DNA of 64,000 nt, from NCBI RefSeq assembly GCF_040115645.1, contig NC_089542.1, positions 4,898,001-4,962,000 of the forward strand, read 5' to 3'. Below, one piece after another: positions 33,105 to 45,380 of this stretch. The stretch is from Euwallacea fornicatus. Lineage: Eukaryota; Arthropoda; Insecta; Coleoptera; Curculionidae. The notes beneath the pieces are model-generated. The model did no database searches. It saw only the letters and a program-made list of their open reading frames with translations, and had not been told where the DNA came from. Position 1 is the stretch's first letter. Each line of letters opens with the position of its first letter. The position numbers were made by a program, and so were the translations under genes.

Positions 33105-34200
33105 TAAAATTTTAACGGTGATGCCTTAATTTTGAAGAGCGTAGGAGGGCTGAACACAGCGTCACACTCACATTAATTGTGAAACTAAGGCGATAAACTG
33201 TATTTTAAAAATTCTAGCAATAGTGTTTTATAACGTAGATAACTCATCTAAATTCTATTCGAAAAACATCTATTTACTCTATAATTCCTAAAATTTTCAT
33301 CTTGATTCCTCAATTTTGAAAGTCGGAGCAGGAGTGAATATCAAACTGCTAGTCCAATCTGAAACTGTAAAGTTGGGACGATTATTAACATTTAGGAAAT
33401 TCTAGCAACTAAACCTGACAACTTTCAAACACTATTTACACTTTGATCGAAACATTTAAATTAATTGTATAAGCCCTAAAATTTTCATAACGATTTTTTA
33501 CGAATTTTTAGATTAATTTAAGTTTCCGACAAAAGTTTCAATTTTATATCGCGGGTGCATACAGGAGTCTCCAAAGCTTATAAACAAAAACAAATATACT
33601 TGCACAATGCAGCACTTCTAACAGAACAAACAGAAGTTTACTTGTCCCACCATTTTCAGATTTTTTCTTTTGACCCTTATTAAATTGCTAATTTTTGAAA
33701 ATCTGGAAGTTTTATATAGTATTTGTCAAAGTACCTAGAGGAGTCTCAATAACTCGAAAACAAATAAAGATAGACCTGCGCAGTTTAGTGCTTCTAATGG
33801 ATCAAGTCTAAGTCTAGTTTGTCCTTAATTTTCAGATTTCTCCTATAGCCCTTTTATCAAATGCAAATTTTGATTATATTAACAAATATACAATCATTGA
33901 ATGGGAGGAAAGCAAAGCATCTATTACTCTTAAATACAAACCAATAGACCTGCGCAGTTTAGTGCTTCTAATAAATCGGACTTAAATCTAGTTAGGCCCC
34001 AATTTCCAATCTTTTTCTTTGTCTCGTTTTTAAGTTATGTATTTTTGAATATTAATAGGTTTTCGTACACTCCTTAAAGGTGCACATCGAAACTAAGCCA
34101 TAACTCTCAAACAATGATAGGTACGAATACACAGTTTTGCGTTTTTAATAAAATAAATTCAAGCTTCCTTTACTTAAATTTTTTAATTAGTCTCTTCCTT
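33105..34200. repeat. Two adjacent ~178-bp degenerate tandem arrays
   Basis: The first array has aaaattTt-a-c-tgat-cct-aattttgaa near 33111, 33291 and 33479. The second has gacctgcgcagtttagtgcttctaat-like blocks near 33606, 33788, 33966 and 34137. Spacing in both is about 170-188 bases. No coding content. Confidence 0.65.
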
Positions 34201-34554
34201 ATAGAATTACAATTTTTTTAATGTAAGCGAGAACTATATAGTCGATAATGGAGTAGCTTGAACAATAAGTGCTGTCTTAATGCGCAAGGCCAGAACTAAT
34301 AAGTAAATGACATCCCATTGTTTAAGGCTAATTATTTGACAGTTGACACAAACAAGTTTTGACATTTTCTCCCTAACAACAAAAAACTCTCATTTAAAGC
34401 CAAAATACAAACATAACTTTAATACAAGAAAATTATATGGAACATCCTTTAAAAAACAGCTAAATTCACTCCTTATTTAACCCACAAAAACCTTCCTCGC
34501 TGGCTTTAACCTCAAACCTGTGACTCAGCCTCCTTTTACTGATCTGCTAAAACC

Positions 34555-34917
34555 ATGGAAAAGACTTCCCAGGAAATTCTAGAGCAAGACCTGCAAGAGG
34601 AGGGCCAATTTGTGGTGGACGACGTCAGCAAAATTATAAAAGACGCCATAGAGAATGTGATTGGAGGCAATAGCTACCAGCAAAATAAAGTTAATAACTG
34701 GACAACTGCTGTAGTGGAGGCCTGTACCTCAGAACTTACCAAGCTAATGAAACCCTATAAGTACATTGTAACGTGCACTATAATGCAAAAGAATGGGGCG
34801 GGATTGCACACTGCTAGCTCTTGTTATTGGGATAATAATACTGATGGGAGCTGCACTGTTCGTTGGGAAAATAAAACTATGTTTTGTATTGTTTCTGTGT
34901 ATGGGCTGGCCATTTAA
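34555..34917 (+). CDS. Dlc90F: Dynein light chain Tctex-type 1
   Basis: An intronless 120-residue frame that aligns from end to end with Tctex-1/DYNLT1: FVVDDVSKIIKDAIENVIGG, NNWTTAVVEACTSELTKL, then PYKYIVTCTIMQKNGAGLHT, SSCYWDNNTDGSCTVRWENK and the final VYGLAI. Only the first ~17 residues are extra and variable. Tctex-1 is a homodimeric light chain bound to the dynein intermediate chain and takes part in cargo attachment, spermatogenesis and spindle function. The gene converges on cyclin-Q, stop codons 200 bases apart, so the 3' UTRs probably meet or overlap. Confidence 0.95.
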   Translation: MEKTSQEILEQDLQEEGQFVVDDVSKIIKDAIENVIGGNSYQQNKVNNWTTAVVEACTSELTKLMKPYKYIVTCTIMQKNGAGLHTASSCYWDNNTDGSCTVRWENKTMFCIVSVYGLAI

Positions 34918-34924
34918 GGTAGAA

Positions 34925-34930
34925 TTTATT
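34925..34930 (-). promoter_or_regulatory. Candidate polyadenylation signal AATAAA of cyclin-Q
   Basis: TTTATT on the plus strand about 190 bases past the cyclin-Q stop and only 8 bases beyond the Tctex-1 stop, so the cyclin-Q 3' UTR would overlap the end of its neighbour. Confidence 0.4.
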
Positions 34931-35117
34931 ATTATTAATGAGTCAAATTCAAAGATTGTTAACTACTAATTTTTGGGTTGTTTTTGGGCTGTTTTGCATA
35001 AAAAGTTAAACTATAAATTGCTGCTGAATTTTAAGTGTATTATTTTTGAAAAATTACATCTAACCAGTCACTTAATTATTCTAACACCTAAAAATGTCAC
35101 TTTCCTGATGAGAAGAC

Positions 35118-35982
35118 TTAATGAATTTCCTCCTTATTGAACACCTCCATAATCTTTTCCATAATCTCCCAATGTTTGTCTTTCTGCAAATCTTTAACAA
35201 ACACAGAATACCAGGCCTCATCATCCAGATCCTCCATCAGGGGCAGCTGCACTCCATAGCACTGCAGTGCTAATGAGATGCATGCCACAGCAATATGTTG
35301 AGGAGGGTAGTCTAAAACTGCCGAGTCTAAATGAAAATCTTGCAAAAATGCTGCTGCAAGCTTTGCTACAGGAACTGTTTCCCATGTTTCTTTTCCCAGC
35401 CTAAAAATAAGATTTAATAGCTCTAAAACAAAGATCTTAATGAGGGTTAAGTACCATCCCTCCATGCTCTTTAAGTAGTGCAGCATGTACTTGTGTGGAT
35501 GCACAATGCGCTCCTCAAATTTTAAAATACGTTGGATGAGAAATTCGGCTTGAACAATGGCATCTCTCATGCTCCAATACTCATCGCTGATCTCCAAAGG
35601 ACTGGAGCCTCGGTGCAGAGTATTGTGGGCCACATTGATGATGTCCCGGATCTTTAGAGGGTCATCCTTTTCTTTACCCGCAAGATACAATGATGAGGCC
35701 CCAATTAACTAAGACAAAACAAGTGAGGAAAACTGGGGGTTGTATAGAAACTAAACATACATAGCAACAATAGGAGGAATGATCAACTTCCTTGAAAAAC
35801 CGATGCATTGTAACTGCAGCAGTGGCCAAAGTAAGGGGCTGTGCATTTAATTTTTTCCCACACTCAAAGATGAACATAGCAGGGGTAAAACCCCCTAGGA
35901 ATTCGAGCTGTCTGTAGTCGACTGAGGTAGCACGGCGAGTTTTCTCCCGTTGGAGCTCCATTACATCAATTACGTCCTTCAT
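35118..35982 (-). CDS. CCNQ: Cyclin-Q (FAM58A/koko), partner of CDK10
   Basis: Coding exons 35761-35982, 35455-35708 and 35118-35400 give 252 residues, matching the ~250 of human cyclin-Q. N-terminal cyclin box: FIFECGKKLNAQPLTLATAA, then HRFF, then LIGASSLYLAGKEKDDPLKI across the first junction, and RDIINVAHNTLHRGS. Second half: EFLIQRILKFEERIVHPHKY, MLHYLKSMEGW, PVAKLAAAFLQD, HIAVACISLALQCYGVQLP. Cyclin-Q activates CDK10; loss causes STAR syndrome in humans, and the fly orthologue is koko. The exon with the ATG begins at an acceptor (35992), and a leading non-coding exon ends at donor GTAAGT near 36093. Introns are short (52 and 54 bases between coding exons). Confidence 0.94.
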
Positions 35983-36883
35983 TTGTTGGGGCTGTTGAAA
36001 TGGACATTATTAAATTTTTTTTACATTTGTTTGAGATGCACAAAACATTGAAATGAGGTGTTTTTAAAGCAAAATAAAGAGTAGGGACTTACCTAATGAG
36101 GTTATGGACTTCGGGAGCGCAAAGGGGGTCCGGTGAAATTAGAAATTGGACTGAATTAGCTGTAGTATTTTCTCTTAAATGTGGGTCAAGGGAAACCGGT
36201 CATGAAGTGAATTATAGTGAATTAACACGTTCTCTCCCAATTAGCGGCGGCACGGGGCAATTTTTAATTAGTTTTATCGAAATCAAAGATATTTTTATAA
36301 ATTATCAGTCCCACTTAGGGACTACAAACGCGCCGAAAGTTTACGTGTAAAAGAGAGAAATCAAACTTATGGGAAGCATAAGAGAGAAAAAGATGGCTAA
36401 TGAGGAAAGGATTGAGGTTATGATAACGTAATATAAAATGATGCTTTTGGTGTTTCTATAGACATTTCACTTTTGTAGAATATGACGTTCTCTGTCGAAC
36501 AACCAGTAATAGAATTTCGATCGGTTCTGAGCGAATATGTAAAATACACCGAAATTTCTAGCATAATTTATTTTGCCCTTAGTTACCTATAAACAAAACA
36601 AAACAGTCTTAAAATTAAATTCAAAAATTTGCCTATTAGCGCTTAAAGTTCTACTAACACAATTTCATGTGTCATAAAATGATTTTCTATATTATCTACA
36701 TTCCCTACACTGATCTACTGGGAAATTTTTGGCTTTAAAATTCGTAAAAGTGGCATATTTTGGATCCAAAAGCCTAGAATTTCCCGCACGATTCATCCAT
36801 AAACCCTGCATATTGCTCTTTCTATAAACTAGTTATTATCCAGAATCGTGGTCCTTGGATCTTGAGCTTTGGTCGTCATAAAA
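35983..36883. other. 5' UTR and promoter region of cyclin-Q, 3' UTR of arrestin
   Basis: Contains the cyclin-Q leading exon ending at about 36094 and the likely arrestin polyadenylation signal (TTTATT at 36567-36572, minus strand). No further gene seen. Confidence 0.5.
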
Positions 36884-38214
36884 TCATTCAATTTCATCGC
36901 GAGACATACGGAAGCGGGCAAAGTCCTCGAAGACTATATTGTCGTCATCATCATTGTCGTAGCGAGCCCTTAAAAGATGTTTTTACTCTCCTAAGTATCA
37001 AAAAATTTTGTTTTACACCTTTCAATAGATTTGGATTTCTTAAGGGCCAAAGCTCTCTCCCGGTCCATAGACCCGGGAGAGGGGTTGAGAAGCTTGAAAG
37101 GAACATCAGTGACCAACTCTCCGCCCAAAGTGCCGCAGTTAAGTTTCACCCTCAAGGAGTAGGAGATCACAATACCAATGGCGTCCACTGGGCATTTGCC
37201 CTCAGGGACCTAAAACTGACGCTAAATTCAGTTGCTTCCCATTAAACTCACCAAGGTTGAGCTGGCCAAGTTGACATCATCATCTTTTAAACGCCCATCC
37301 AAAGCCACCCCTCTGCGGTCCTTATTGGAGGAGGCCAGAGGAACCAAATAGACCACCTTTGTGAAACTAGCCCCTGGAGTAATAGGGCACCCCTCTCGGG
37401 TTTCCAAACTGGCCACATATTTGGAGAACTGAGCATTGACCATAGTGACTTCGCAATGTTGCACCACGTAGACTTTGATGTTACGGACTTGCTTCCGCGA
37501 ATTATTACTGATCATCACATTTGCCCCGATCTTCTCCCCATGATAGTAAATCTCCTTATCCAGGGTCACCTCCAAATTGATCTTGCCGCTAGAGAAAGTA
37601 AATCCCTTGGAGATCACCGAAGAGGGAAGGCGATTGCCTGCGTGTCCTACAGGAGCGAATTGTAGTTTTTTAATGGCCAGCTGCACTGTACTTCTGCGAT
37701 GTCCCTTATCCTCCTCATTACTACCAACCCAGCACTTGACATAATATTCCACCCCCAAAGGCTTCCCTTGGTCATCCTCACCAGGCTGCAAGGTTACTGA
37801 GCATGGGGCCATTTCCGGGAATTTAAAGATAAAGGGAAAAGCATTGGAACCCATCTTTTTGATCAATTTTTCCTGGATAGTGGTTAGCTCCTCTTTTTCC
37901 TTTTTGGAAGGGACTACTTGGGTGGATGCGATGGTCATTTCTTTGCTGAATTTAACGCCCATGACCTCGTCCTCCTCTCGCCCGTAGCGGTACACCGTGA
38001 CCACCGAGCAGAATACTCGGCGACCCTAAACATCTCTTTTACTTCAAGTTTCACCCATAGCAGAAATTACCTGAAGGTATCCATCGTCGATGACCACCAC
38101 TCCATCGATGGGATCAGTGTGGTCCAGATGGTCAATGAAGTCGCGCTTGCTTAGGTAGACTGTGATCTTACCATTAGGAGTGGACTTCTTGAATACCTTG
38201 ACAGCAACCACCAT
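36884..38214 (-). CDS. Arr2: Visual arrestin (phosrestin I, Arr2-like)
   Basis: Four exons (38071-38214, 37252-38025, 37019-37209, 36884-36968) give 397 residues, matching the ~400 of fly Arr2. It begins MVVAVKVFKKSTPNGKITVY and has YRYGREEDEVMGVKF, GSNAFPF, SVTLQPGEDDQGKPLGVEYY, the KGFTFSSGKINLEVTLDKEI stretch, TMVNAQFSKYVA, EGCPITPGASF, NKDRRGVALDG, and the C-terminal DNDDDDNIVFEDFARFRM. Arrestins quench activated rhodopsin in photoreceptors; the short acidic C-tail is the autoinhibitory segment displaced on receptor binding. The last intron falls between the SIER helix and the acidic tail. Arr2 is chosen over Arr1 because of the GREEDEVMGVKFSKE and DDDDNIVFEDFA segments; confusion between visual paralogues cannot be excluded. 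Transcribed in tandem with cyclin-Q. Confidence 0.94.
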
Positions 38215-39808
38215 TGGTGAAAGAGACGAGAGGAGGAAGCTTTTGGTGGCTCGGAGCAGCTATGCACTGTGCAATAGGAAGAGTTCGTTGAATAGAGTAT
38301 ACGAAACTGTTCTGAATGTTCTTTTATTTCTCTGTTAAAGTGACTTATTCGAGTTTGTCTGTCAATGTCACTATCATTGTTAATGTCTCGTCAGCGGCCA
38401 TATTGAATTAATTTTTTTTTTTTAATTTTAGATATTTCTAATTTGTACAAATTATAATGAAGGTATTTTTTAAGCGACTCGGTCTTCATATTCGCAAAAT
38501 TCCAATAATAAAACGAAAGAAATTTGAATATATCAATGTCGTTGTCATTATCAGTAACGTTTTTGCCACCAAAGGCTTTATTTGATCATTTAATTTCAGT
38601 TCTAAATTAGTTTTATTAGCTAAGAGGATTATACTGCGGTCACTTTATCGTCTTAATTGCCCGAAACTAAACCATTTTTGAGATGCCGTTTTTCATTTAA
38701 ATAGACTTTTATGAATCCTATATATATCTTATTTCATGGATAGGAATCTTGTGAAACAAATTTGATGATTGTAATGATCATGATCTGTTTAAAACATGTT
38801 TTGAATTTTTTTGCTCATTTCTCAAAAATAAAAATTGAATTCAACTATTTACAGAAACAGTTTTAAATCATTTCTATTTGTAATTTAACATCCAAAAGAA
38901 ATCAGTTACTCTGTTTCAAGTGTATAACAAATGTTTTCTCAGTTCTTAAAGTAATATTCTTCATTCTCATTATAACTCAGAAATCAGTAGAGACCAAGTT
39001 GTCTTCCTTGGAAAGGTGGTTATAGGAATATAACTGGTTATTGTGCTCTATTTACTCTAAAGGCTACAAAATTTCAGATTATATATCTCTCATTATATAA
39101 CACAGTTTTTCAGTATAAAATAAGGCCTTACCTGCCTTCAAACTATTAAACACTGCGTTACTTCCTACAGAAGTAAATAGCAGTCCCTCAAAACTTCGAT
39201 TTTATACAAACCAATAAGGCTTCCTTTGCATTTGTAAATCAGCATGCTATAAGTGGATTATAAAGAGTTAAGTAATTTCTGTGTCTCAGGCTCCCTAATG
39301 GGATTTGCAAGTCCCGTGTAAGATTTCTTAAACACGTAATTTCCTCCACGGATAATATAACTTTTGAAGTAGAGTAAAAAGAGTATTTTGTGGACGAATT
39401 GCTCAGGAGTAACTGCCAGAAACACGAAATCACCTATCAGCTGTCTTTACGTCGAAATTTTCGAAGTTTGACATATGACATTGATAGTGGTGTATTGGTA
39501 ATGGCGGAAAGCATTCTGACAATAACATTTGCCCTCAGTTTAATAGCGAAAAAAGCCTCGTAGCGTCGCAACGGAGCCCCAAATCGGCGAAATTGTGAGA
39601 GGAAAGACCCCATCCCGAGCGTCAGCACAGCTCCCCACCGCCCGCACTACGCATTTAACTTCTTCACATTCGGCAATTAGTATGTTTGTATTTTTTGTGG
39701 CACCCTAGCTGTGACGGATCGAGAGCCCCTTAAACGCTGACGGAGACCGTCCAACATCCCCCCCACGGGCGTTATGGTGACAAGTGGCCGGGCCCTTCAC
39801 AGATAGCC
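38215..39808. other. Divergent intergenic region, arrestin and CNOT2 promoters
   Basis: Head-to-head spacing of 1.6 kb. GC-richer sequence around 39540-39800 immediately precedes CNOT2. No gene or strong TATA box seen. Confidence 0.4.
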
Positions 39809-42800
39809 ATGGCGAACTTGAACTTTACAAGAAACATAGGAGGTGGCAGCCTCGGAAGGTCTAGTGTTAGTTTCGGGAATAACTCTATGTCGGGGCATGT
39901 TACCCCTGTGTTCGGGCAGAGGCCGCCTTCCGAGAGGAGGGCCATTCCTTCAATGGGGTAAGAAAACATATGATCTATAAATTTCACACTAAAAAATTAA
40001 CTGTAAATGTAAATTCTGAGCTAAGTATGTGTGTATGAGTAAAAGTTTAGACCACAAACACACAAGTTTAAGTCATCAAATGGGGCTTTTCAAGTTTTTA
40101 ATGTCATGATCTGTGATATGAGTCAATCTAGCAAGGAACAGATTGCTGATGAATTTTTTGCTCCAAAATATGTCAGAAATGCCTAAAACATATTTTCAAA
40201 TATTTTAGTAATAACTTCAAATATCTATGGTTTTACACCAAAAATACCTGAATGATACCTGGTCCCTTGAATTGACTCAATGGCACAATTTAGGAAAGGT
40301 ATAAAATAAAGCTCTTATACACTATTCACTGTCAGGGCAATAATTGCCAATTTAGCCTTGTAGGTACTTAATTTTAGGTGTAAAATCCTAAGGAATCTTG
40401 TGAATTGATACCCTGTTCTACCATGTTGTTTGCTCATGATTTAACATCCTCATAATGTCAAACTGATGAATTTCACATGTTTTTTAATACTTGCTCCCTA
40501 AGTGAGCCTGCCCTTAACTTAGTAATTATCAGGACTTTGTCATGTATTTACAATATTGGGTGCAATGTGGAGCTTGAGGAAAACTTTATGAGATTCCCAA
40601 GAGTGGATTGTATACTTGTTACTGAAATTTTTATCATAAGATTTTTGAGTTAATTGAACAAATGTTGACATATTGAGCCTTGAACATCTTGAGCAACGAA
40701 GCATTAGAAAGTGATGTTGAGATACATTTCCCAGGTTAAAGAAGTAAAGTACTTAATTGGAAATAAGTCATTAGAATGGTCTTAAAAGTATTATAATCAT
40801 AGTGTCATTCATAACTATAAAGTAAGCATTTTTCATAAATTGCATAGCTCATGTCATTTTCTATACTGGAGAGGATTCCAGATGAAGGCTCCACAATAGC
40901 TTAATTCTTTCACTTTTTCAATTATTTTCTATTCAATAGAATTTTACAGCTTCTACTTAAAACTAAATCCGCCAATGCATTCTTATTGGCAAGCTTTTGC
41001 TTTACTGTCCAGAAATGCACAATCCTCAGGTCAGAGCCATGGCATATAATCCCTCTTCCTTACTGCTTCCCAATGGCTTAATTTTCTAGGAAGACACGCC
41101 CCAAACCCCGCCCCAAGGGCAAATTTAAGCTGCGCTACTCAATTGCGCAATATCATTGTATGGACCTCCCTTATAATCATTAAGCATCTCTGACATCTGC
41201 CAAAATTAACCTAGAATTTTTTGCCATTATCCTTGCTATAGGGACCCATTTTTCACTAAACCAAGCTTCAGTTTCACGGCATTTATGTGGTATAAATGGT
41301 GGAAATCTAGGCTGAGGCTCCACATTGGCCAGTTTCCACGTGTTTTGAGGTTGGTTGCACAATTATCATTTGCATTGCAATGAGAAATTGAAATGATGCT
41401 TCAAGGCTGCTAAAATAACAGTGATAAGAGGCTTATCTCCTAATTTGCCAGTGTGTTTGTTATGAGTAGATTAATTATTTATGTTTAGTAGAATTGTAGG
41501 GGGATGATTGAATTCGAAGATTTGACTGATCTTTTTTCCCATAGAAATTCGAACCAAATGGGTAACATGAACACGTCCATGAACAGCCTGGGCGGTTACA
41601 GTTCCTTCAATTCGGTGTTTGGGTCGGGGGACGCGAACACCCCCTCGCTTTTAGACCTGAGCGAGTTCCCTTCCCTAACCACCCGGAATTCGGGCGACGT
41701 GCCCCAACCTAGTCCAATGCCCGGGGCGAAGCCCTACGTGGGCATGGTCAAACAGGTACGCGACATTGCCTCGTCTTTGACGTCAGCGCGACGTGATTGG
41801 TTCGCGTTGCAGCCCACGTCAGAGTCGAGCGAGTTCACGATGTCGAACGAGGATTTTCCCGCGCTGCCCGGCACGCAAAATCGAACGGAGGGGGCGTCGC
41901 CCGCGGCCGGCCAATCGGAGGACAAGGCGCAGCTCGATGGTGCGCAGACGACCAACGATTTGCAGTTGGGCATCCAATCGGGGACGGTGGCGCAGTCGAG
42001 CGGCGCCTCGACGGATAAAAGTGGAAACAAGCAGACGGGTGAGCAGTTCCGGTGTTTTTCGGTAGATTCCTCAGTAGGTTCTGGTGTTACTTTGATTGCA
42101 CTAGAAGTGGTTTTTTAAATGAATCTGCCACGTGGCGTTATTATGAATATAATGGGTTTTGATATGAAAGCGCTGCATGTAATTATTTACAAGTTTAATT
42201 ACTTGTTTGTGTACTTGTACAGAACTTTGTTTTGGTTCCTAAAAACGTGCTACGTAATTCATTAATTTATAGATTCAAATTTTTAAAATGAGTTTATAAA
42301 TTTTTCAATTAATTACTCATTTCATCAAAAATCAGGTTCGGTTCAAGGTCACTCCTCTGGATAAGTGTAAAATTATGGTATTCAAAATTTTCCGATGATA
42401 CCTAAAAATAGTATACGCCACTGACTTGTTTAAGATTGAAAGACATAAAATATGTTTATAAAAATATACAGCTGATCACGAAAAACAATGGCTTTTAAGT
42501 TTTCAAAAAGCAAAAAGTTATAATTGCTTTGAAGAAGCATCACACGCCACTGACTTGTAATTTCAATGTTCAAGAATTTGTCTTTGGAATCCTTATTCTA
42601 TTCATGCCTCCAAAGCCCGGTAAGCAGGTCCGGACTAAATAACAAGTTTTATTCTTCAATGTGTTGTCATTCTTAAAAAATATGACGAGCCACTGTTTAA
42701 TTTGTAAATTTAAAGTACAAAAATGATTTATGAAATCTCTAATTAATTTCATTTCAATTCAAAAATCACGGGAGTACAGGAGAAATTTAATTACAACCTC

Positions 42801-43967
42801 TTATTAGTTTATCTATAATGCACAGGATAGAAAAATAATATTGGAGGTTTCAATAATGTGAAATTAACTGTAATACTCAAAAACGTTCCTTGCTCACTAT
42901 GTGAACCTCGTCATCATTGACCAGTGCCTTAAATGCAACTTGAAAGATCGTATTTCTGTGGGCAATAGATTGTTAGTCTTTAAAAAATAAGTAGCACACA
43001 GAGGAAGCGTTATTATAGTAGAAAATTTTTAGTGTTATTAGGTCACAAAGTTGGTTTGTGACAAGACAGGTTTTACTTCGTAACAAGTTGTAAAAAGTAT
43101 CCCTTGCCTAACTAGTTACAAAAATAGTGATTATTAGTGTGTGTGTCCTCATGAAAATGCAAACGTAAACAAATATCTCAACTTAATGACTGTTAAAGAC
43201 AGTAGCATTCAAATAAAACCGCAAGTAGTAAAAATTCAGTTTCAACTCTCGTCCGAAAATTAGCAATAGCTGATTATCAGGAATATCAGGGACGTACTGA
43301 AAATGTTGTTGTTTTTTTCAGGTGGAATTCGTTCGACACCGGACGGACGTGTTAGTAACATCCCAGCGAACATGGTTTCTGACCAGTTCGGGGTGGTGGG
43401 CCTTCTCGCGTTCATCCGGGCGGCCGAGTCGGACCCGAATCTGGTCTCGTTGGCCCTTGGACAAGACTTAACGGCCCTCGGCCTGAATCTCAACTCGCCG
43501 GAGAATTTGTACACCTCGTTTGGCGGGCCTTGGGCGGACCACCCTTGCCGCCCTCAGGACGTAGACTTTCACGTGCCGCCCGAGTACCTCATCAACCATG
43601 CAATCCGGAACAAGTTGGCTCCAATGAAACTCAGTCTCTACAAAGAGGACGTGCTTTTCTTTATGTTTTACACGAGCGTGGGTGATGTACTTCAGATTGC
43701 AGCAGCTACCGAACTGTGAGTGTTAAGGTGGGTTGAGAAGGGGGAAAAACTATTTTTGGTTACAGGTACAGTCGAGAGTGGAGGTACCACATGGAGGAAA
43801 AGGTGTGGATCACGCAAGTGCCCGGCATGGTTTTGCTGGAGAAGACTCCCACCTACGAGCGGGGCACGTACTACTTCTTCGATGTCCAAAGTTGGAGAAA
43901 GGTTCCGAAGGAGTTCCACCTGGACTACAGCAAGCTTGAGGGGCGACCGGTGCTGAATGCGACGTGA
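39809..43967 (+). CDS. Rga: CCR4-NOT complex subunit 2 (Regena/NOT2)
   Basis: Five coding exons, 39809-39957, 41545-41755, 41813-42038, 43322-43715 and 43766-43967, join to 393 residues. N-terminal low-complexity region, then the conserved LLDLSEFPSLTTRN and PYVGMV-Q...EFTMSNEDFPALPG segments, then the NOT-box domain from the fourth exon: PDGRVSNIPANMVSDQFGVV, LGLNLNSPENLY, PCRPQDVDFHVPPEYL, EWRYHMEEKVWIT, TYERGTYYFFDVQSWRKVPK, EFHLDY. NOT2 scaffolds CCR4-NOT with NOT1 and NOT3 in mRNA deadenylation. It stops soon after the NOT box, about 15 residues earlier than the human tail. The 57-base segment 41756-41812 is treated as an intron but is open in frame. AATAAA lies at 44033. N-terminal exons beyond 39809 are possible, as CNOT2 is longer in other animals. 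Confidence 0.93.
41756..41812 (+). other. 57-base frame-preserving intron or exitron in CNOT2
   Basis: GTACGC...gttgcag, exactly 19 codons without a stop. Removal joins KPYVGMVKQ to PTSESSEF, which matches the spacing of CNOT2 elsewhere; retention would add an Arg/Ser-rich insert. Confidence 0.6.
42039..43321. repeat. CNOT2 intron with TACGCCACTG repeats
   Basis: Copies of (t)acgccactgacttg occur at about 42415 and 42546, with a related gacgagccactgtttaatttg at 42683. Otherwise AT-rich intron. Confidence 0.5.
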
Positions 43968-44032
43968 GCTGCCTCCGCCCACCCTCGATTCCATGACCCG
44001 GCCCGTTTATTCGGGGCCGCCCGCCGCGTATA

Positions 44033-44038
44033 AATAAA
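44033..44038 (+). promoter_or_regulatory. Polyadenylation signal AATAAA of CNOT2
   Basis: AATAAA 66 bases past the stop, with a second one near 44059. Confidence 0.55.
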
Positions 44039-44059
44039 TGAAAAGTGTATACATTATAA

Positions 44060-45380
44060 TAAAACTTGTTAATTTTAAGACTAATTTTGGCCGCAGCCAG
44101 AATCGGATAAGTATTAATCGGACTTAATAAATTTGCGAGACAGGCAACTTATAAAACGAAGGAGGATTAAAAACGAAACGTTGTAAAGCTATACAGTTTT
44201 CATTTTATTTGTATATTAATTTGTACAATATTAATAAATACTTACTGATTTATTTTTAATTTTGAGGTCGGCGCGTACTACTCTTAGATCTCTGTGAGCA
44301 CTGTTTATGTTGTTAATATAGGAGGAATTTTCATTTACCTTTTGCCCCCTTTTCTCTCACACTTCCACCAATTTAAATGCAGCGCGTAGTTTTACATGCA
44401 TTAAATGTATATCCTTCAATCGAGACTTTAGACGCTTTGTAAGCTTTCTTTGTTGACGAAGATTTTAGAATTGGAATACATTACTAAAGATCGTAGTTTC
44501 CAAACTGATTGATAAATCAATAATTTTCTCAAGTTTGTCATTTTTAAAATTTGAATGTGAAGTGAAATTTCTTTCACCACAGTATCAAGAATTTAAGACA
44601 CTCAGGAACTACTTCACTCATACAAATGTTACTGTACATTTATCATCTTATTTAAAACAACCTTTAAACATATAATAAAATCGCACTGACGTGCGTATGA
44701 TTAAAGTTTCACTCTGTATATTTTATCATATTTATTTATTATCGAGCGGCGATTTCTCCTTTGGCTCAAATGAGGGCGCGCAAATCGGCAGAGTTGCCAC
44801 ACTTCCGAACGGAGGTTTTCCTAAACTTTTAAACCCATCGAAGCATCATTAAAAGTCAAATTATCTAAATCCATAATTCACTTCATGTTTAATTAAAACA
44901 AATTTATATCAGGAATTATAAATTAAAAACAATTTGGTGGTGAGCGTGTGTGAGATTATCTGAGATAAATTTCTGAGTTAAACAGATTTCTCAGAGACGT
45001 GGCAAATCAGTGGCGCGATTTTCAACTTTTTCACCTGTGCTGTCATCGGGCTGTCAGTCGTCAGGTCGTCGTTGTCCGCCGCCGATCATTAATCATTGAT
45101 TGAACGGGAAAGGTCCCGTGAACCGTGTTCAGGAACGCCTTTGGACCTAAAACAATTTCCCCACTGATTATGCAGTGACCCCTTAATCGCCGCGAGTGCC
45201 CCAAATTCAACGCAAAACCCAGTGTTCCCATCCAAGATTGACTGGAATAGGGTCCTGTGACTTCTTACCTCACATGCCTCACCTCCACTGAAACTCTAAA
45301 CTCACTCCTGGAAACGTCTCGGGTTTTTCAGCCCCGTTCAGGCGTACAAAGCATTCAAAATTACGAAGAAACAAGGGAGT
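44060..45380. other. CNOT2 to Pka-R2 spacer and Pka-R2 promoter/5' UTR
   Basis: AT-rich until about 44990, then GC- and CpG-richer sequence with gtcagtcgtcaggtcgtcgt around 45060 that fits a promoter and 5' UTR of Pka-R2. No other gene seen. Confidence 0.4.
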
